Assembly (NCBI GenBank): GCA_016192075.1
Contig: JACPUU010000004.1
Location: 1 to 64,000, forward strand
Reading direction: 5' to 3'
From: Bacteroidota bacterium
Lineage (GTDB): Bacteria > Bacteroidota > Bacteroidia > Flavobacteriales_D > Crocinitomicaceae
Length of the DNA stretch: 64,000 bases
Below are positions 26,539 through 36,800 of this stretch, in pieces. Position 1 is the first letter of the stretch; each line of letters starts with the position of its first letter. The notes below the pieces were generated by a model. That model did not search any database. It was not told the DNA's origin and worked only from the letters and a program-made list of their open reading frames with translations. Made by a program: the position numbers and the translations under genes.

Positions 26539-28107
26539 TTACCAGATTTCGATAGTCGGTTCAGTAGGTCTTTGCATCAGCAGTTTCCGCATATTCACTT
26601 TTTCATCAATGATACGATGAAGATCAGTAATCAAAACACGTTCCTGTTTCATGGTATCGCGGTCACGAATGGTCACTTTATGATCAACCAGTGAATCGTG
26701 ATCTACGGTAACGGAGAACGGCGTACCAATAGCATCTTGTCTGCGGTAACGTTTTCCGATAGAATCTTTTTCGTCGTATTGTGTGGTGAAATCTATTTTC
26801 AGTGAATCAATAATTTCACGCGCTTTTTCAGGCAAACCGTCTTTTTTCACCAGTGGCATCACTGCTACTTTATACGGTGCCAACGCTGGCGGAATAGAAA
26901 GTACAACGCGTTCGGTTCCATCTTCCAATTTTTCATTTTTGTATGATTGAGAAAGAATTGCGAGGAACATCCGGTCTAATCCAATTGACGTTTCCACCAC
27001 ATACGGGATATACGATTCGTTGGTCTCAGGGTCAAAGAAGCGCAGTTTTTTTCCGGAGAATTCTTCATGCTGTTTCAAGTCAAAATCAGTACGCGAGTGA
27101 ATGCCTTCCAACTCTTTAAACCCGAACGGAAATTCATGTTCAATGTCGCAGGCTGCATTGGCGTAGTGCGCCAGTTTAATGTGATCGTGAAAGCGGTAAA
27201 CTTTATCACCGAAACCTAATGCCAGGTGCCAGTTCATTCTGAAATTTTTCCAGTGTTCATACCATTTCATTTCTTCACCCGGTTTCACAAAAAACTGCAT
27301 TTCCATTTGTTCAAATTCACGCATTCTGAAAATGAACTGACGGGCTACAATCTCATTCCGGAACGCTTTTCCAATCTGTGCAATTCCAAACGGAATTTTC
27401 ATACGGCCTGATTTCTGAACGTTCAGAAAATTGACAAAAATTCCCTGGGCTGTTTCAGGTCTTAAATAAATTTTAGCAGATTCGCCGGATACAGACCCAA
27501 GTTCTGTCGCAAACATCAGGTTGAACTGGCGTACTTCGGTCCAGTTTTTGGTTCCGCTGATCGGGCAGACAATACCCAGGTCATCAATCAGGTTTTTCAG
27601 TTCATCCAGTTTACTGTTTTCTAAACAATCACGCATTTTGTCTTCAATGCCTTTGATCTCAGCTCTGCGGCGAACTACGTTTGGATTGGTGTTTTTAAAA
27701 GTGGCTTCGTCAAAAGCATCGCCGTATTTGGCACGCGCTTTTTCAATGTCTTTTTCATTTTTAGCGCGTATTTTTTCAATGTGCTCTTCAATCAACACAT
27801 CCGCGCGGTATCTTTTTTTAGAATCTTTGTTGTCAATTAACGGATCATTGAAGGCATCTACGTGACCGGATGCTTTCCAGGTAGTTGGATGCATAAAAAT
27901 AGCTGCATCAATTCCCACAATATTTTCATGCATGTGCACCATGGCTTTCCACCAATAATTTTTGATGTTGTTTTTCAGCTCGGCACCTAACTGACCGTAA
28001 TCATAGGTTGCACTGAGTCCGTCATAAATTTCACTCGACGGAAAAACAAATCCGTATTCTTTGGCGTGTCCGATAATATCTTTCAGTTTATCTTCCTGTA
28101 CTGACAT
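26539..28107 (-). CDS. glyS: Glycine--tRNA ligase (alpha2, archaeal/eukaryotic type)
   Basis: 522 residues; charges tRNA-Gly. Class II motifs are visible: motif 2 region FRNEIVARQFIFRMREFEQME with the FFVKPGEE block, motif 3 VVETSIGLDRMFLAIL, and a C-terminal anticodon-binding domain (VAVMPLVKKDGL to the end). This is the single-chain homodimer type and not the alpha2beta2 type. ATG at 28107 is chosen because a consensus promoter (28127-28156) lies inside the longer frame that begins at 28161. Confidence 0.95.
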   Translation of the reverse strand: MSVQEDKLKDIIGHAKEYGFVFPSSEIYDGLSATYDYGQLGAELKNNIKNYWWKAMVHMHENIVGIDAAIFMHPTTWKASGHVDAFNDPLIDNKDSKKRYRADVLIEEHIEKIRAKNEKDIEKARAKYGDAFDEATFKNTNPNVVRRRAEIKGIEDKMRDCLENSKLDELKNLIDDLGIVCPISGTKNWTEVRQFNLMFATELGSVSGESAKIYLRPETAQGIFVNFLNVQKSGRMKIPFGIAQIGKAFRNEIVARQFIFRMREFEQMEMQFFVKPGEEMKWYEHWKNFRMNWHLALGFGDKVYRFHDHIKLAHYANAACDIEHEFPFGFKELEGIHSRTDFDLKQHEEFSGKKLRFFDPETNESYIPYVVETSIGLDRMFLAILSQSYKNEKLEDGTERVVLSIPPALAPYKVAVMPLVKKDGLPEKAREIIDSLKIDFTTQYDEKDSIGKRYRRQDAIGTPFSVTVDHDSLVDHKVTIRDRDTMKQERVLITDLHRIIDEKVNMRKLLMQRPTEPTIEIW

Positions 28108-28126
28108 GGTGGTGTAATTTTGGGGA

Positions 28127-28156
28127 CAAAGATAATCATTCCACGCTAAGCTCAAA
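28127..28156 (-). promoter_or_regulatory. Bacteroidetes-type promoter of glyS
   Basis: Minus strand: TTTG (28153-28156), 18-base spacer, TATCTTTG (28127-28134). Predicted leader of about 15-20 nt. Confidence 0.7.
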
Positions 28157-28434
28157 CGCATCGTGTATTCTCATACCAGGCGGAGTCCGGAAGAATATGG
28201 CACAAGGGCACAAAGGGTTGTCACTAAGAAGCTGTTTAAAAATCAAACCCGATATAACCCGATGTGCAGATTTCCAGCAGAATTAGCGCCGATTTATTTT
28301 CGCAGATCAACGCTGATTTTTTGTATTCCAATCCAGGATCTGCGATAATCCGCGGCATTTTTCTGCGGCAATCAACGGGAAAATTTTTAATCACAGAATT
28401 ATCATCGCTGAAAAGCAAGGAATATTTGTCAAAA
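28157..28434. other. Intergenic region upstream of the 28435 gene
   Basis: No supported gene. An in-frame extension of the downstream gene reaches 28264 but runs through the repeat at 28301-28385, so it is not coding. Otherwise AT-rich sequence. Confidence 0.5.
28301..28385. repeat. Dispersed TCTGCGG-type repeat, copy upstream of glyS
   Basis: Words CGCAGATC, GATCTGCGATAATCCGCGG and TTCTGCGG, in the same order as 26477-26523. Together the two copies bracket glyS. Confidence 0.65.
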
Positions 28435-30048
28435 ATGATACATTTAGGTATGAAAAATTCGTTTCAAACCAACGTTCAGCTGCTCAAAAGCAGTGCAGCG
28501 GTTTTCAATCAGCCTGATCAGAAAATTCAACTGCTGAAGGCGCTGATGGCCAATAAACTTCCAAATGACACTAGTTTACAGGAGTATCACGACCTGTTGC
28601 TTTTTATCAGTGCGCATCCTGAAAGCACCCGCGTATTGAAGCTGGCTGAGTTAGAACTGGCCCGTATTTCAGAGCATTTAAAAATTCCGCGAAATGGTAA
28701 ACACGAATTGTTTGCAGACAGCGGTTTGCCTTATACAACAATGATCACCCGGTATTCACACGATTTATTGGTGTGGATGCAGCAGGCGGGGTATCACATG
28801 AGCCTGGATTCGTTTGAGGAAGATGGAACGGAACTGAATGACTTATTGAAGCTCACCTTGCCATCAATCATCCGCGATGAAACAACGGCAGGTCTTGGTA
28901 ATGAAGAGTTGCTTGATCGTCTGCGAATAAAACCGGAAGACAGACTTACTTTTCTGCTGAACGAATTTTCTAAACTCAATCACCTGCCTTACATCAAAGA
29001 TCAGTTGTGGAATGCCATGAAACCATTTATCAGCATTCAATTTGATAAACCCGGCTTTTCAAAGTCATACAACTGTTTCAACCTGGCACCCGTTTTTTTT
29101 CACAGTCATTTATTGAAGAAATTCAATCACAAAAACACACTGGGTGAAGCACTGCCACAACCGGCCCGGTTGACAAAAAAACAAGAGTCAGATTTGATGG
29201 CGGTGATCCGCAACTCCATGATTCAAACTCTGCGTGAAACAGATACGGCTACGTATATGGATGAATCAAGCCTTCGTTATTTTATGCTGGATCGTGGAAT
29301 TTCAGTTGCCATTTACGGCATGCAATTTAACCGGCAGCTGCCGCTGCAATCATACATCGGCTATACGCTTTTCAAAAACGGATTTCCGGCAGCCTATGGT
29401 GGTAGTTGGATTTACGGACGCTCTGCAAAATTTGGATTGAATGTATTTGAAGCATTCCGGGGTGGTGAATCGGGTTTAATGATGTGTGAATTGCTGCGCG
29501 TGTATATGCACACGTTTAATTTGAATTACATTGAAGTGGATGCTTTTCAGTTTGGAAAAGATAATATGGATGGCATTCGATCCGGGGCCTATTGGTTCTA
29601 TTACCGCTACGGTTTCAGATCACTGAATCCAAAATTGAAACAACTGGCTCAGAAAGAATTTCAGAAGATCAAAACCAAACCCGGATACCGCAGCAGCGAA
29701 AAAACGCTGTTGGGGCTTGCAGAAAGTAACATTGCACTGAAAACGGTTGGCGCAAAACCATTTGACGTGGAGTTGGTCAGTGAAAAAGTGATTGATTTTG
29801 TCGCCAAAAAATTTAAGGGAGATATGATCAAAGCCGCTGCAGTTTGTAAAGAAAATTTCAGAAATCAAACCAAACTTTCAGAGACTTTAAGTTCAGATCA
29901 GGAACTGGTTTTGGAAGAGGTTGCACTTTTTGCCGCCGCCGCAAAAATTACAGATCAGAAAAGGCTGGACCTTTTAAGAAAAATGATTCCTGCAAAAGTG
30001 GGTGATCCCTATACGTATAATCAACTGGTGATTGCTTTCAGGGAATAA
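28435..30048 (+). CDS. Conserved-looking protein of unknown function, possible acyltransferase fold
   Basis: 537 residues from the ATG at 28435 (or 532 from 28450). No signal peptide or membrane segment; probably cytoplasmic. Residues 350-460 hold GGSWIYGRSAKFGLNVFEAF, RGGESGLMMCELLR, then a strand (YIEVDAFQFG) and SGAYWFYYRYGFRSL. The order strand, RGG(E/S) loop, helix, strand, and aromatic-rich end recalls GNAT acyltransferases, but the acetyl-CoA loop is not convincing. The N-terminal 300 residues are mostly helical. Tail-to-tail with the DUF6445-type gene, 2 bases apart. Confidence 0.75.
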   Translation: MIHLGMKNSFQTNVQLLKSSAAVFNQPDQKIQLLKALMANKLPNDTSLQEYHDLLLFISAHPESTRVLKLAELELARISEHLKIPRNGKHELFADSGLPYTTMITRYSHDLLVWMQQAGYHMSLDSFEEDGTELNDLLKLTLPSIIRDETTAGLGNEELLDRLRIKPEDRLTFLLNEFSKLNHLPYIKDQLWNAMKPFISIQFDKPGFSKSYNCFNLAPVFFHSHLLKKFNHKNTLGEALPQPARLTKKQESDLMAVIRNSMIQTLRETDTATYMDESSLRYFMLDRGISVAIYGMQFNRQLPLQSYIGYTLFKNGFPAAYGGSWIYGRSAKFGLNVFEAFRGGESGLMMCELLRVYMHTFNLNYIEVDAFQFGKDNMDGIRSGAYWFYYRYGFRSLNPKLKQLAQKEFQKIKTKPGYRSSEKTLLGLAESNIALKTVGAKPFDVELVSEKVIDFVAKKFKGDMIKAAAVCKENFRNQTKLSETLSSDQELVLEEVALFAAAAKITDQKRLDLLRKMIPAKVGDPYTYNQLVIAFRE

Positions 30049-30050
30049 CC

Positions 30051-30701
30051 TCAGGCCAATTTCATTTTATGGGTGTTCCAGTCAACACCAATGCGATAGG
30101 TTTGATAAATGCGTCCGTTTTTCAGGCTGTCACCAAAGTGGTTGGTAGCTGAGTGAAAAACGCCCGATGGATAGGCTACCATGCGGTTGAAAACATGACC
30201 CACCCGGTCAACTTCAATCCATTTGGATCTGTTTTTGGCGTCGGTTTCCAATTCGTTGCGCAGGCCGGTTAACGTCATGCCCAGTTTTTTTGCGTCGCGT
30301 GATGTTACCGCATCGGTAACACCGGTGCGTTTGTGTTTCCATAGCGAGGTTCCGCAGTCATACGGCAAATCAGGTGTCAGGTAAATCAATACCGTAATAT
30401 CATTGGCTGGGTAATCAGCATGTACACCCGGCACTTCTTTTTTAGTGCCTTTTGCAAAACCGTGATAAAAAACGCCGTTTTCCAGCAACGGATCAGTGTC
30501 CCACCGGTTAATTTTTATGCCCAGAATTTTTTCCAGTTTTTGCCTGATTCCTTGTTCATGATAAACACAAGTACTTCTGAACCCGGTCACATTTTCAGGT
30601 TCGTGAAAACGGGCATTTTTTGCCGCTGAAATAACCATTGCCGGGTTGTCGTAGAAATTGTCTTTGACTAAAAGAAACCGGTTATACATGCGTTTTTCCA
30701 T
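30051..30701 (-). CDS. DUF6445-type protein, putative Fe(II)/2-oxoglutarate oxygenase
   Basis: 216 residues, no signal peptide. The metal-binding triad of the cupin-like oxygenases is visible: H94 and D96 in PGVHADYPAN, and H183 in PSGVFHSATNHFG, with R197/R203 (NGRIYQTYRIG) as a possible 2-oxoglutarate anchor. Members are often found near tryptophan-halogenase and TonB-receptor genes; here the neighbours are an unknown protein and a glycosyltransferase, so the substrate is unknown. ATG at 30701; MYNRF at 30689 is an alternative. Confidence 0.75.
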   Translation of the reverse strand: MEKRMYNRFLLVKDNFYDNPAMVISAAKNARFHEPENVTGFRSTCVYHEQGIRQKLEKILGIKINRWDTDPLLENGVFYHGFAKGTKKEVPGVHADYPANDITVLIYLTPDLPYDCGTSLWKHKRTGVTDAVTSRDAKKLGMTLTGLRNELETDAKNRSKWIEVDRVGHVFNRMVAYPSGVFHSATNHFGDSLKNGRIYQTYRIGVDWNTHKMKLA

Positions 30702-30854
30702 AGGAGCAATTTTATCAGGGTTAAGTAAAAATAGAAATTCATTTCATTTAGCCTGCCTTTTAGAAGCTGACTTTCATCAACTTGTAGCAAACAGGGCATT
30801 TGTAAAATCAAGGAAAGATGGCTGACGAGCAGATTTTCAGACTATCTTAGACTT

Positions 30855-31817
30855 GTGCAATTACAACCGGCCGATATTTCAAACAGGCGTATTCTTGTTT
30901 CTCCGCTCGACTGGGGAATGGGACACACCACACGTTGTATTTCGCTTATGCGGCAGTTGCAAAACCAGGGCAACACGCTCATTTTTGCCGGCAATCAAGC
31001 CCAGCGTGAATTCATAGCACGTGAATTTTCAAACCTGAAAACCATTCACCTTGATGGGTACAATGTATCCCTCGACCCCGCCAAATCAACCTACCTGCAA
31101 ATGCTTTGGCAGTTGGCAAAAATCAAAAAGGCCATTGAAGCAGAAAACCAGGCTGTACAAAAACTGGTGCTGGATGAAAAGATAGACCTGGTGCTGTCTG
31201 ACAACCGGTATGGGCTTTTCAGTTCTAGCACAAAAAACATTTTGATCACACACCAGCTGAATCTGAAACTGCCGGTAATGGGTAGTTTTGTAAATCGCAA
31301 AATAAAACACTGGGTTGAAAAATTTGATTGTGTCTGGGTGCCTGATAATGCGGTTAAACCGGTTTGCGGTGAATTGCTCAATGCAAGGGTGAATGTTCCG
31401 GTTGTATTTATTGGTCATTTGTGCCGGTTCAAAAAACAAGCCGCCCCGGTAAACTATGATTTGCTTGCCATTGTATCGGGTCCTGAACCTGCGCGCACTG
31501 ATTTTGCCAATAAGTTGAAAGCATACCTGGGCCGTCAGGACAAAAGAGTTGCCCTGGTGGGTGCATCGGGGAATAATTCAGCCATTGCTTTTTTTGAAAA
31601 TCCATCTTCGGCTGAACTTGAAAAATTAATCAATGAATCGGATGTGATTATTTCCAGGGCCGGGTACACCACCATTATGGAGCTATTAACGCTGGAGAAA
31701 AAAGCAATACTTATTCCAACCCCCGGTCAGTTTGAGCAGGAATATCTGGCAACCGTAATTAAAAGTACACGAATCCGCTTTGTGGACGAAAAGACCTTTT
31801 TTAAAAAAGACGGATGA
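30855..31817 (+). CDS. Glycosyltransferase of the GT-B fold (MurG-like, family 28 type)
   Basis: 320 residues. N-terminal half starts RILVSPLDWGMGHTTRCI, the GxGHxxR-like loop of UDP-sugar transferases. The C-terminal half has VGASGNN and the nucleotide-sugar segment SDVIISRAGYTTIMELLTL followed by ILIPTPGQFEQEYLA. Like MurG and monogalactosyldiacylglycerol synthase, but donor and acceptor are unknown. No ATG near the start; GTG at 30855 fits the conserved N-terminus best. Confidence 0.85.
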   Translation: MQLQPADISNRRILVSPLDWGMGHTTRCISLMRQLQNQGNTLIFAGNQAQREFIAREFSNLKTIHLDGYNVSLDPAKSTYLQMLWQLAKIKKAIEAENQAVQKLVLDEKIDLVLSDNRYGLFSSSTKNILITHQLNLKLPVMGSFVNRKIKHWVEKFDCVWVPDNAVKPVCGELLNARVNVPVVFIGHLCRFKKQAAPVNYDLLAIVSGPEPARTDFANKLKAYLGRQDKRVALVGASGNNSAIAFFENPSSAELEKLINESDVIISRAGYTTIMELLTLEKKAILIPTPGQFEQEYLATVIKSTRIRFVDEKTFFKKDG

Positions 31818-31874
31818 ATTTTGGTTAACAAACGCTCAAGGCTGTTTTATTTAGATTCAGTTTAAATGATTGTG

Positions 31875-31894
31875 ACCGGATGAACCGGTTTTTT
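31875..31894 (+). terminator. Short terminator after the glycosyltransferase gene
   Basis: ACCGG and CCGGT pair over 5 bp around ATGAA, followed by TTTTTT. Short stem, so moderate support. Confidence 0.45.
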
Positions 31895-31959
31895 GTTAAA
31901 AAACAATCAGACAGGCACATGAATCTGAAAAAAGCGTTATTTTCGGAGCCTCTTAAAAC

Positions 31960-32373
31960 TTGTTATCTGTGAAAGATTTTGTTGAATTTGAAAAGGCCAT
32001 TGTAAAACGTACCGATGGTGATATTTTAGTTACAACCTATAAAAAGGCTGCCATTATTGACCTGATTGATGCCAAAGAACTGGATGCTATCTACGTGACC
32101 ATGGCGCAGGGGAGTGAGGTTTTTTTATTGGTTGATTTAACTGCACCGGACGCTGACCTTTCAAATGAAGCACAGGCTTATTTTTCACGCAGGGCACGCA
32201 TCGTTCCTTCTATAAAAGCAGCAGCAATTGTTATTAATACATTGCGTGCAAGAATTGTGGCGCGGTTTTACATTCAGTATTTTAAACCCCTGTATGCAAC
32301 CAAAATTTTTGGAAGCATTGAAGAGGCACAAATCTGGTTTGAATCGGTCCGTAAAGAAGAGCTGGTCAGTTAA
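31960..32373 (+). CDS. Small STAS/SpoIIAA-like protein (DUF7793-like)
   Basis: 137 residues, cytoplasmic. Alternating strands and helices (GDILVTTYKKAAIIDLI; EVFLLVDLTAP) and an ending with IVARFYIQYFKPLYATKIF and EEAQIWFESV, as in small STAS-like proteins common in Bacteroidota. No ATG: TTG at 31960 or GTG at 31969 are the candidate starts. Neighbouring genes give no clue to function. Confidence 0.7.
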   Translation: MLSVKDFVEFEKAIVKRTDGDILVTTYKKAAIIDLIDAKELDAIYVTMAQGSEVFLLVDLTAPDADLSNEAQAYFSRRARIVPSIKAAAIVINTLRARIVARFYIQYFKPLYATKIFGSIEEAQIWFESVRKEELVS

Positions 32374-32385
32374 CCGTTTACTGCA

Positions 32386-32967
32386 TTAATTTGCACAATC
32401 ACATCCCAGGTCAAACTCAATTTTTACCCAGGGTAGAAGCGCATTCCATTTTTTTTGAAAATCGTTGCTGTAGGTAATTCCACGCAAATCCATAGCGCGC
32501 AGTTTACGCATGGTGGTAAGGGCCATTGGCAAATCCTGAATGGGGTTAAACCAGATATCAATGGTAACCAGTTCCTGCAAATTTCCAATACATTCAGGCA
32601 GGTAACGGATATTGTTTTTCCCCAGGTAAATAGTACGCAGTTGAGTGTTCTGGCAAATAGCTGTTGAAAAGGTATCCAGGTTATTTTTTTCCAGGTTCAG
32701 AATCTGCAGGTTGGGAAAATAAAAAGTGTCAGGCAGTGATGTTAATTTGTTTTGAGACAGGTTCAGTTCCTGTAGATTTTTGAACCGGTAAATGGTTTCC
32801 GGTACTGCTGTCAGTCTGTTTTTAGAAAGATCAAGCCGGTAGACAGAATCCGGGTTAGCCGCAAGGGCCTCATCCAGGGAATAATAAATTTTGCCGGTTT
32901 GCGCAAAACTCTCAGATGACCAGGTCAGAATACTGCTCCAGAATATGGCGGCAATGAGTTTCGTCAT
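32386..32967 (-). CDS. Secreted leucine-rich-repeat protein
   Basis: 193 residues with signal peptide (residues 1-22, MTKLIAAIFWSS...SFAQ). About five LRR units from residue 45 (LDLSKNRLTAVPETIYRFKN, LNLSQNKLTSLPDTF, LNLEKNNLDTF, IYLGKNNIRYLPECI and so on), ending in GCDCAN. Probably periplasmic or surface and protein-binding. The signal-peptide start at 32967 makes it overlap the ribF 3' end by 56 bases. Confidence 0.88.
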   Translation of the reverse strand: MTKLIAAIFWSSILTWSSESFAQTGKIYYSLDEALAANPDSVYRLDLSKNRLTAVPETIYRFKNLQELNLSQNKLTSLPDTFYFPNLQILNLEKNNLDTFSTAICQNTQLRTIYLGKNNIRYLPECIGNLQELVTIDIWFNPIQDLPMALTTMRKLRAMDLRGITYSNDFQKKWNALLPWVKIEFDLGCDCAN

Positions 32968-33859
32968 GTTTTAGTTGTTCAGTTAAGGCTTCCAGCGATG
33001 CAAAATTTTTCTCTTCCCGCACACGGTCTATCAAATATACAACCAATTCGTCGCCATAAATGGTTTCAGAAAAATTGAAAATATGAATTTCAACTCTTCG
33101 TTCACCACCGGCTGAAACGGTTGGACGGTTTCCAATATTCATCATACCGTGATACACCTTGTTGTGATGTTTCACTTTTACCGCAAATACACCGCTTTTG
33201 GGAATAAGCTGAATGCTAGGTGTTTTAACATTTGCTGTTGGAAAACCAATTTTGGTGCCAATGCGGTCACCTTGCACCACAGTGCCTTTAAAATGATAGG
33301 TTGAACCTAAAAAGAGATTGGCCTCTTTGATATTTCCGGTTGAAATAGCTTCTCGTATTTTGGTTGAACTTACGCTGGTGAGTGATTCTGTAACAGCCGG
33401 AATTTCATCCACAAAAAAGCCATATACAGGTGCCAGTTCGCGCAGCAGTTCAATAGAGCCTTCGCGGTTGCGCCCAAAATGATGGTTGTAGCCAATGGTC
33501 AGCGTATGAATGTGCAGCTGGTTTACCAGGATATTACGCACAAATTCAGTAGCCGAAAGCCTCGAGAACTCGCGGGTAAATGGAAAAAGAATCAAATGGT
33601 CAACGCCCATTTTTTCCAGTTTTTCAATGCGCTCTTCAATGGTTTGAATGAGTTCAAGTCCATGGTCATCAGGGTTTAATGCAACTCTTGGGTGCGGGTG
33701 AAATGTAAAAACAACACTTTCACCGCCAATTTGCCTGGCTGTAGCCATTAAATGATTCAGAATAGACTGGTGCCCCAAATGAACGCCATCAAAGGTGCCC
33801 AGTGTAAGAACCGGCTTTTTGATGAAGGGCAGATTTTCCAATGATTGATGAACTTTCAA
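32912..33859 (-). CDS. ribF: Bifunctional riboflavin kinase/FAD synthetase
   Basis: 315 residues; converts riboflavin to FMN and FAD. N-terminal nucleotidyltransferase: LTLGTFDGVHLGHQSI (HxGH-type) and VSSTKIREAISTGN (the STxxR-like motif). C-terminal riboflavin kinase: GDRIGTKIGFPTANV and the NIGNRPTV segment. The start codon is TTG at 33857-33859; MKV after it fits the family N-terminus and no in-frame ATG is near. A -7 box (TACCTTTG) is at 33894-33901. Confidence 0.95.
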   Translation of the reverse strand: MKVHQSLENLPFIKKPVLTLGTFDGVHLGHQSILNHLMATARQIGGESVVFTFHPHPRVALNPDDHGLELIQTIEERIEKLEKMGVDHLILFPFTREFSRLSATEFVRNILVNQLHIHTLTIGYNHHFGRNREGSIELLRELAPVYGFFVDEIPAVTESLTSVSSTKIREAISTGNIKEANLFLGSTYHFKGTVVQGDRIGTKIGFPTANVKTPSIQLIPKSGVFAVKVKHHNKVYHGMMNIGNRPTVSAGGERRVEIHIFNFSETIYGDELVVYLIDRVREEKNFASLEALTEQLKHDETHCRHILEQYSDLVI

Positions 33860-33893
33860 AACGCTTGCTTTTTCAGGTGTTTTTAACCTTTTT

Positions 33894-33901
33894 CAAAGGT
33901 A
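33894..33901 (-). promoter_or_regulatory. -7 promoter box of ribF
   Basis: TACCTTTG on the minus strand, about 35 bases before the TTG start; fits TAnnTTTG. Confidence 0.45.
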
Positions 33902-33946
33902 TATAAAAAACTTTCAACAATAATCGGTCGTCTACTGAAAAACCGT

Positions 33947-33954
33947 TAACTTTG
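33947..33954 (+). promoter_or_regulatory. -7 promoter box of atpD
   Basis: TAACTTTG, 40 bases before the ATG; fits TAnnTTTG. The -33 box is less clear. Confidence 0.5.
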
Positions 33955-33991
33955 CACCGCGAAAAAACGGATTTTTAATCATAAAACGTAA

Positions 33992-35497
<1,506 letters not shown>

Positions 35498-35507
35498 TCC
35501 GATCAGC

Positions 35508-35801
35508 ATGTTATTAGAAGTAATTACACCCGACGAATTGTTGTATAAAGGCAACGTAAACCACGTGGTTCTGCCAGGTCTTGATGGCTCTTTCGGTATT
35601 CTGAATCAGCACGCACCCATGATTTCAGCACTCGCTAAAGGTCAGATTAAAGTAGACCAGAACGTGAGTGAAAACCAGGATGAAGATTTGTACAATGGTA
35701 AACTGAACGCTAAACATAAAAATGACGCCAGTTTTGTCTTTGATATTCGCGGCGGTGTTATCGAAGTAAAAGAAAATAAAATAATGGTATTGGCTGAATA
35801 A
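35508..35801 (+). CDS. atpC: F-type ATP synthase subunit epsilon (short form)
   Basis: 97 residues. The N-terminal beta-sandwich is complete (LEVITPDELLYKGNVNHVVLPG, then GSFGILNQHAPMISAL). The C-terminal helical pair that can inhibit ATP hydrolysis in E. coli is absent, as in many Bacteroidota. A strong terminator follows at 35821. Confidence 0.95.
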   Translation: MLLEVITPDELLYKGNVNHVVLPGLDGSFGILNQHAPMISALAKGQIKVDQNVSENQDEDLYNGKLNAKHKNDASFVFDIRGGVIEVKENKIMVLAE

Positions 35802-35820
35802 GCCTGAAGACACAAACAAA

Positions 35821-35849
35821 AAAGCCCGGAAATTATTCCGGGCTTTTTT
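35821..35849 (+). terminator. Rho-independent terminator after atpC
   Basis: AAAGCCCGGAA and TTCCGGGCTTT pair almost perfectly around a short loop, followed by a run of six T. Confidence 0.85.
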
Positions 35850-35874
35850 GTTTGCAGCAGGGAAGTGGTCACCA

Positions 35875-35952
35875 GGGAAGACCCATGAGGGAGTGTGGCA
35901 CTCGTGTTAAAAACCATCTTTGCCATATCCCGCTTCCCTCATGGCTCTTCCC
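35875..35952. repeat. Imperfect inverted repeat downstream of atpC
   Basis: GGGAAGACCCATGAGGGA (35875-35892) and TTCCCTCATGGCTCTTCCC (about 35934-35952) are nearly inverse, with about 40 bases between. A possible relative of the REP-like elements at 5787 and 43498, but the core words differ. Confidence 0.55.
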
Positions 35953-36045
35953 CCAACATCCCTCCTAAACTTTGTTAAAGCAACAAGTACGAATGTTTTA
36001 GCACGTTACATTTACACGTAAATCCCAAAAAAATCAGCAAATTTG

Positions 36046-36053
36046 TAGCTTTG
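36046..36053 (+). promoter_or_regulatory. -7 promoter box of uppS
   Basis: TAGCTTTG, ending three bases before the ATG at 36057. The transcript would be nearly leaderless. Confidence 0.5.
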
Positions 36054-36056
36054 CCA

Positions 36057-36800
36057 ATGAGTTATAAAGATCAGTTAGATATGAACCGCATTCCGCAGCA
36101 TGTTGCCATCATCATGGATGGTAATGGCCGCTGGGCTAAAGAAAAGGGACAAGCGCGTTTATTTGGTCATGCTACAGGTGTTGAAGCTGTCCGTGAAGCA
36201 CTCACGGCCGCATCTGAGGTGAAAGTGAAATACCTGACACTTTATGCTTTTTCAACTGAAAACTGGAACCGGCCCAAAGAAGAGGTAGATGGTCTGATGG
36301 ACCTGTTGGTAAAAACCATTTCAAGTGAGCTTGAATCACTCAATAACAATGACGTGCGGCTGCTTTCTATTGGAAACATGGCTGAACTGCCGGCCGCTTG
36401 CCGTGAAGAGTTGCAGCTTGCCATTGAAAAAACCAAAAACAATGCCGGAACGGTTCTGATTCTGGCCCTGAACTATAGTTCAAAATCAGAAATCAAGACT
36501 GCAATAAAACAAATAGCACAGCGTTATAAGAACGGCGAAATAACGCTTGATCAGATAACCGATGACCTGGTAAGTAATCATTTATACACGGCTGGCATTC
36601 CTGACCCTGAATTGATGATCAGAACCAGCGGTGAAATACGGATCAGCAATTTTTTGCTCTGGCAACTGGCATACAGTGAGCTGCATTTTACCTCAAAGTT
36701 CTGGCCCGACTTTAAGAAAGAAGATTTTTACCAGGCTATTTATGAATACCAGCAGCGTGAACGCAGATTTGGAAAAGTAAGCGAACAAGTACAACCGTGA
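36057..36800 (+). CDS. uppS: Isoprenyl transferase (undecaprenyl diphosphate synthase)
   Basis: 247 residues; makes the C55 carrier lipid for cell-wall and surface glycans. The signature HVAIIMDGNGRWAK contains the catalytic Asp; YLTLYAFSTENWNRP and the C-terminal LMIRTSGEIRISNFLLWQ follow. Start ATG at 36057; a TTG six bases earlier overlaps the -7 box and is unlikely. It leads directly into bamA (TGATG overlap). Confidence 0.96.
   Translation: MSYKDQLDMNRIPQHVAIIMDGNGRWAKEKGQARLFGHATGVEAVREALTAASEVKVKYLTLYAFSTENWNRPKEEVDGLMDLLVKTISSELESLNNNDVRLLSIGNMAELPAACREELQLAIEKTKNNAGTVLILALNYSSKSEIKTAIKQIAQRYKNGEITLDQITDDLVSNHLYTAGIPDPELMIRTSGEIRISNFLLWQLAYSELHFTSKFWPDFKKEDFYQAIYEYQQRERRFGKVSEQVQP

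Noticed and set aside
28264-28434. N-terminal extension of the 28435 gene
   Set aside because: It translates the dispersed TCTGCGG repeat and uses a TTG-like or weak start; the conserved-looking protein begins at 28435 or 28450.
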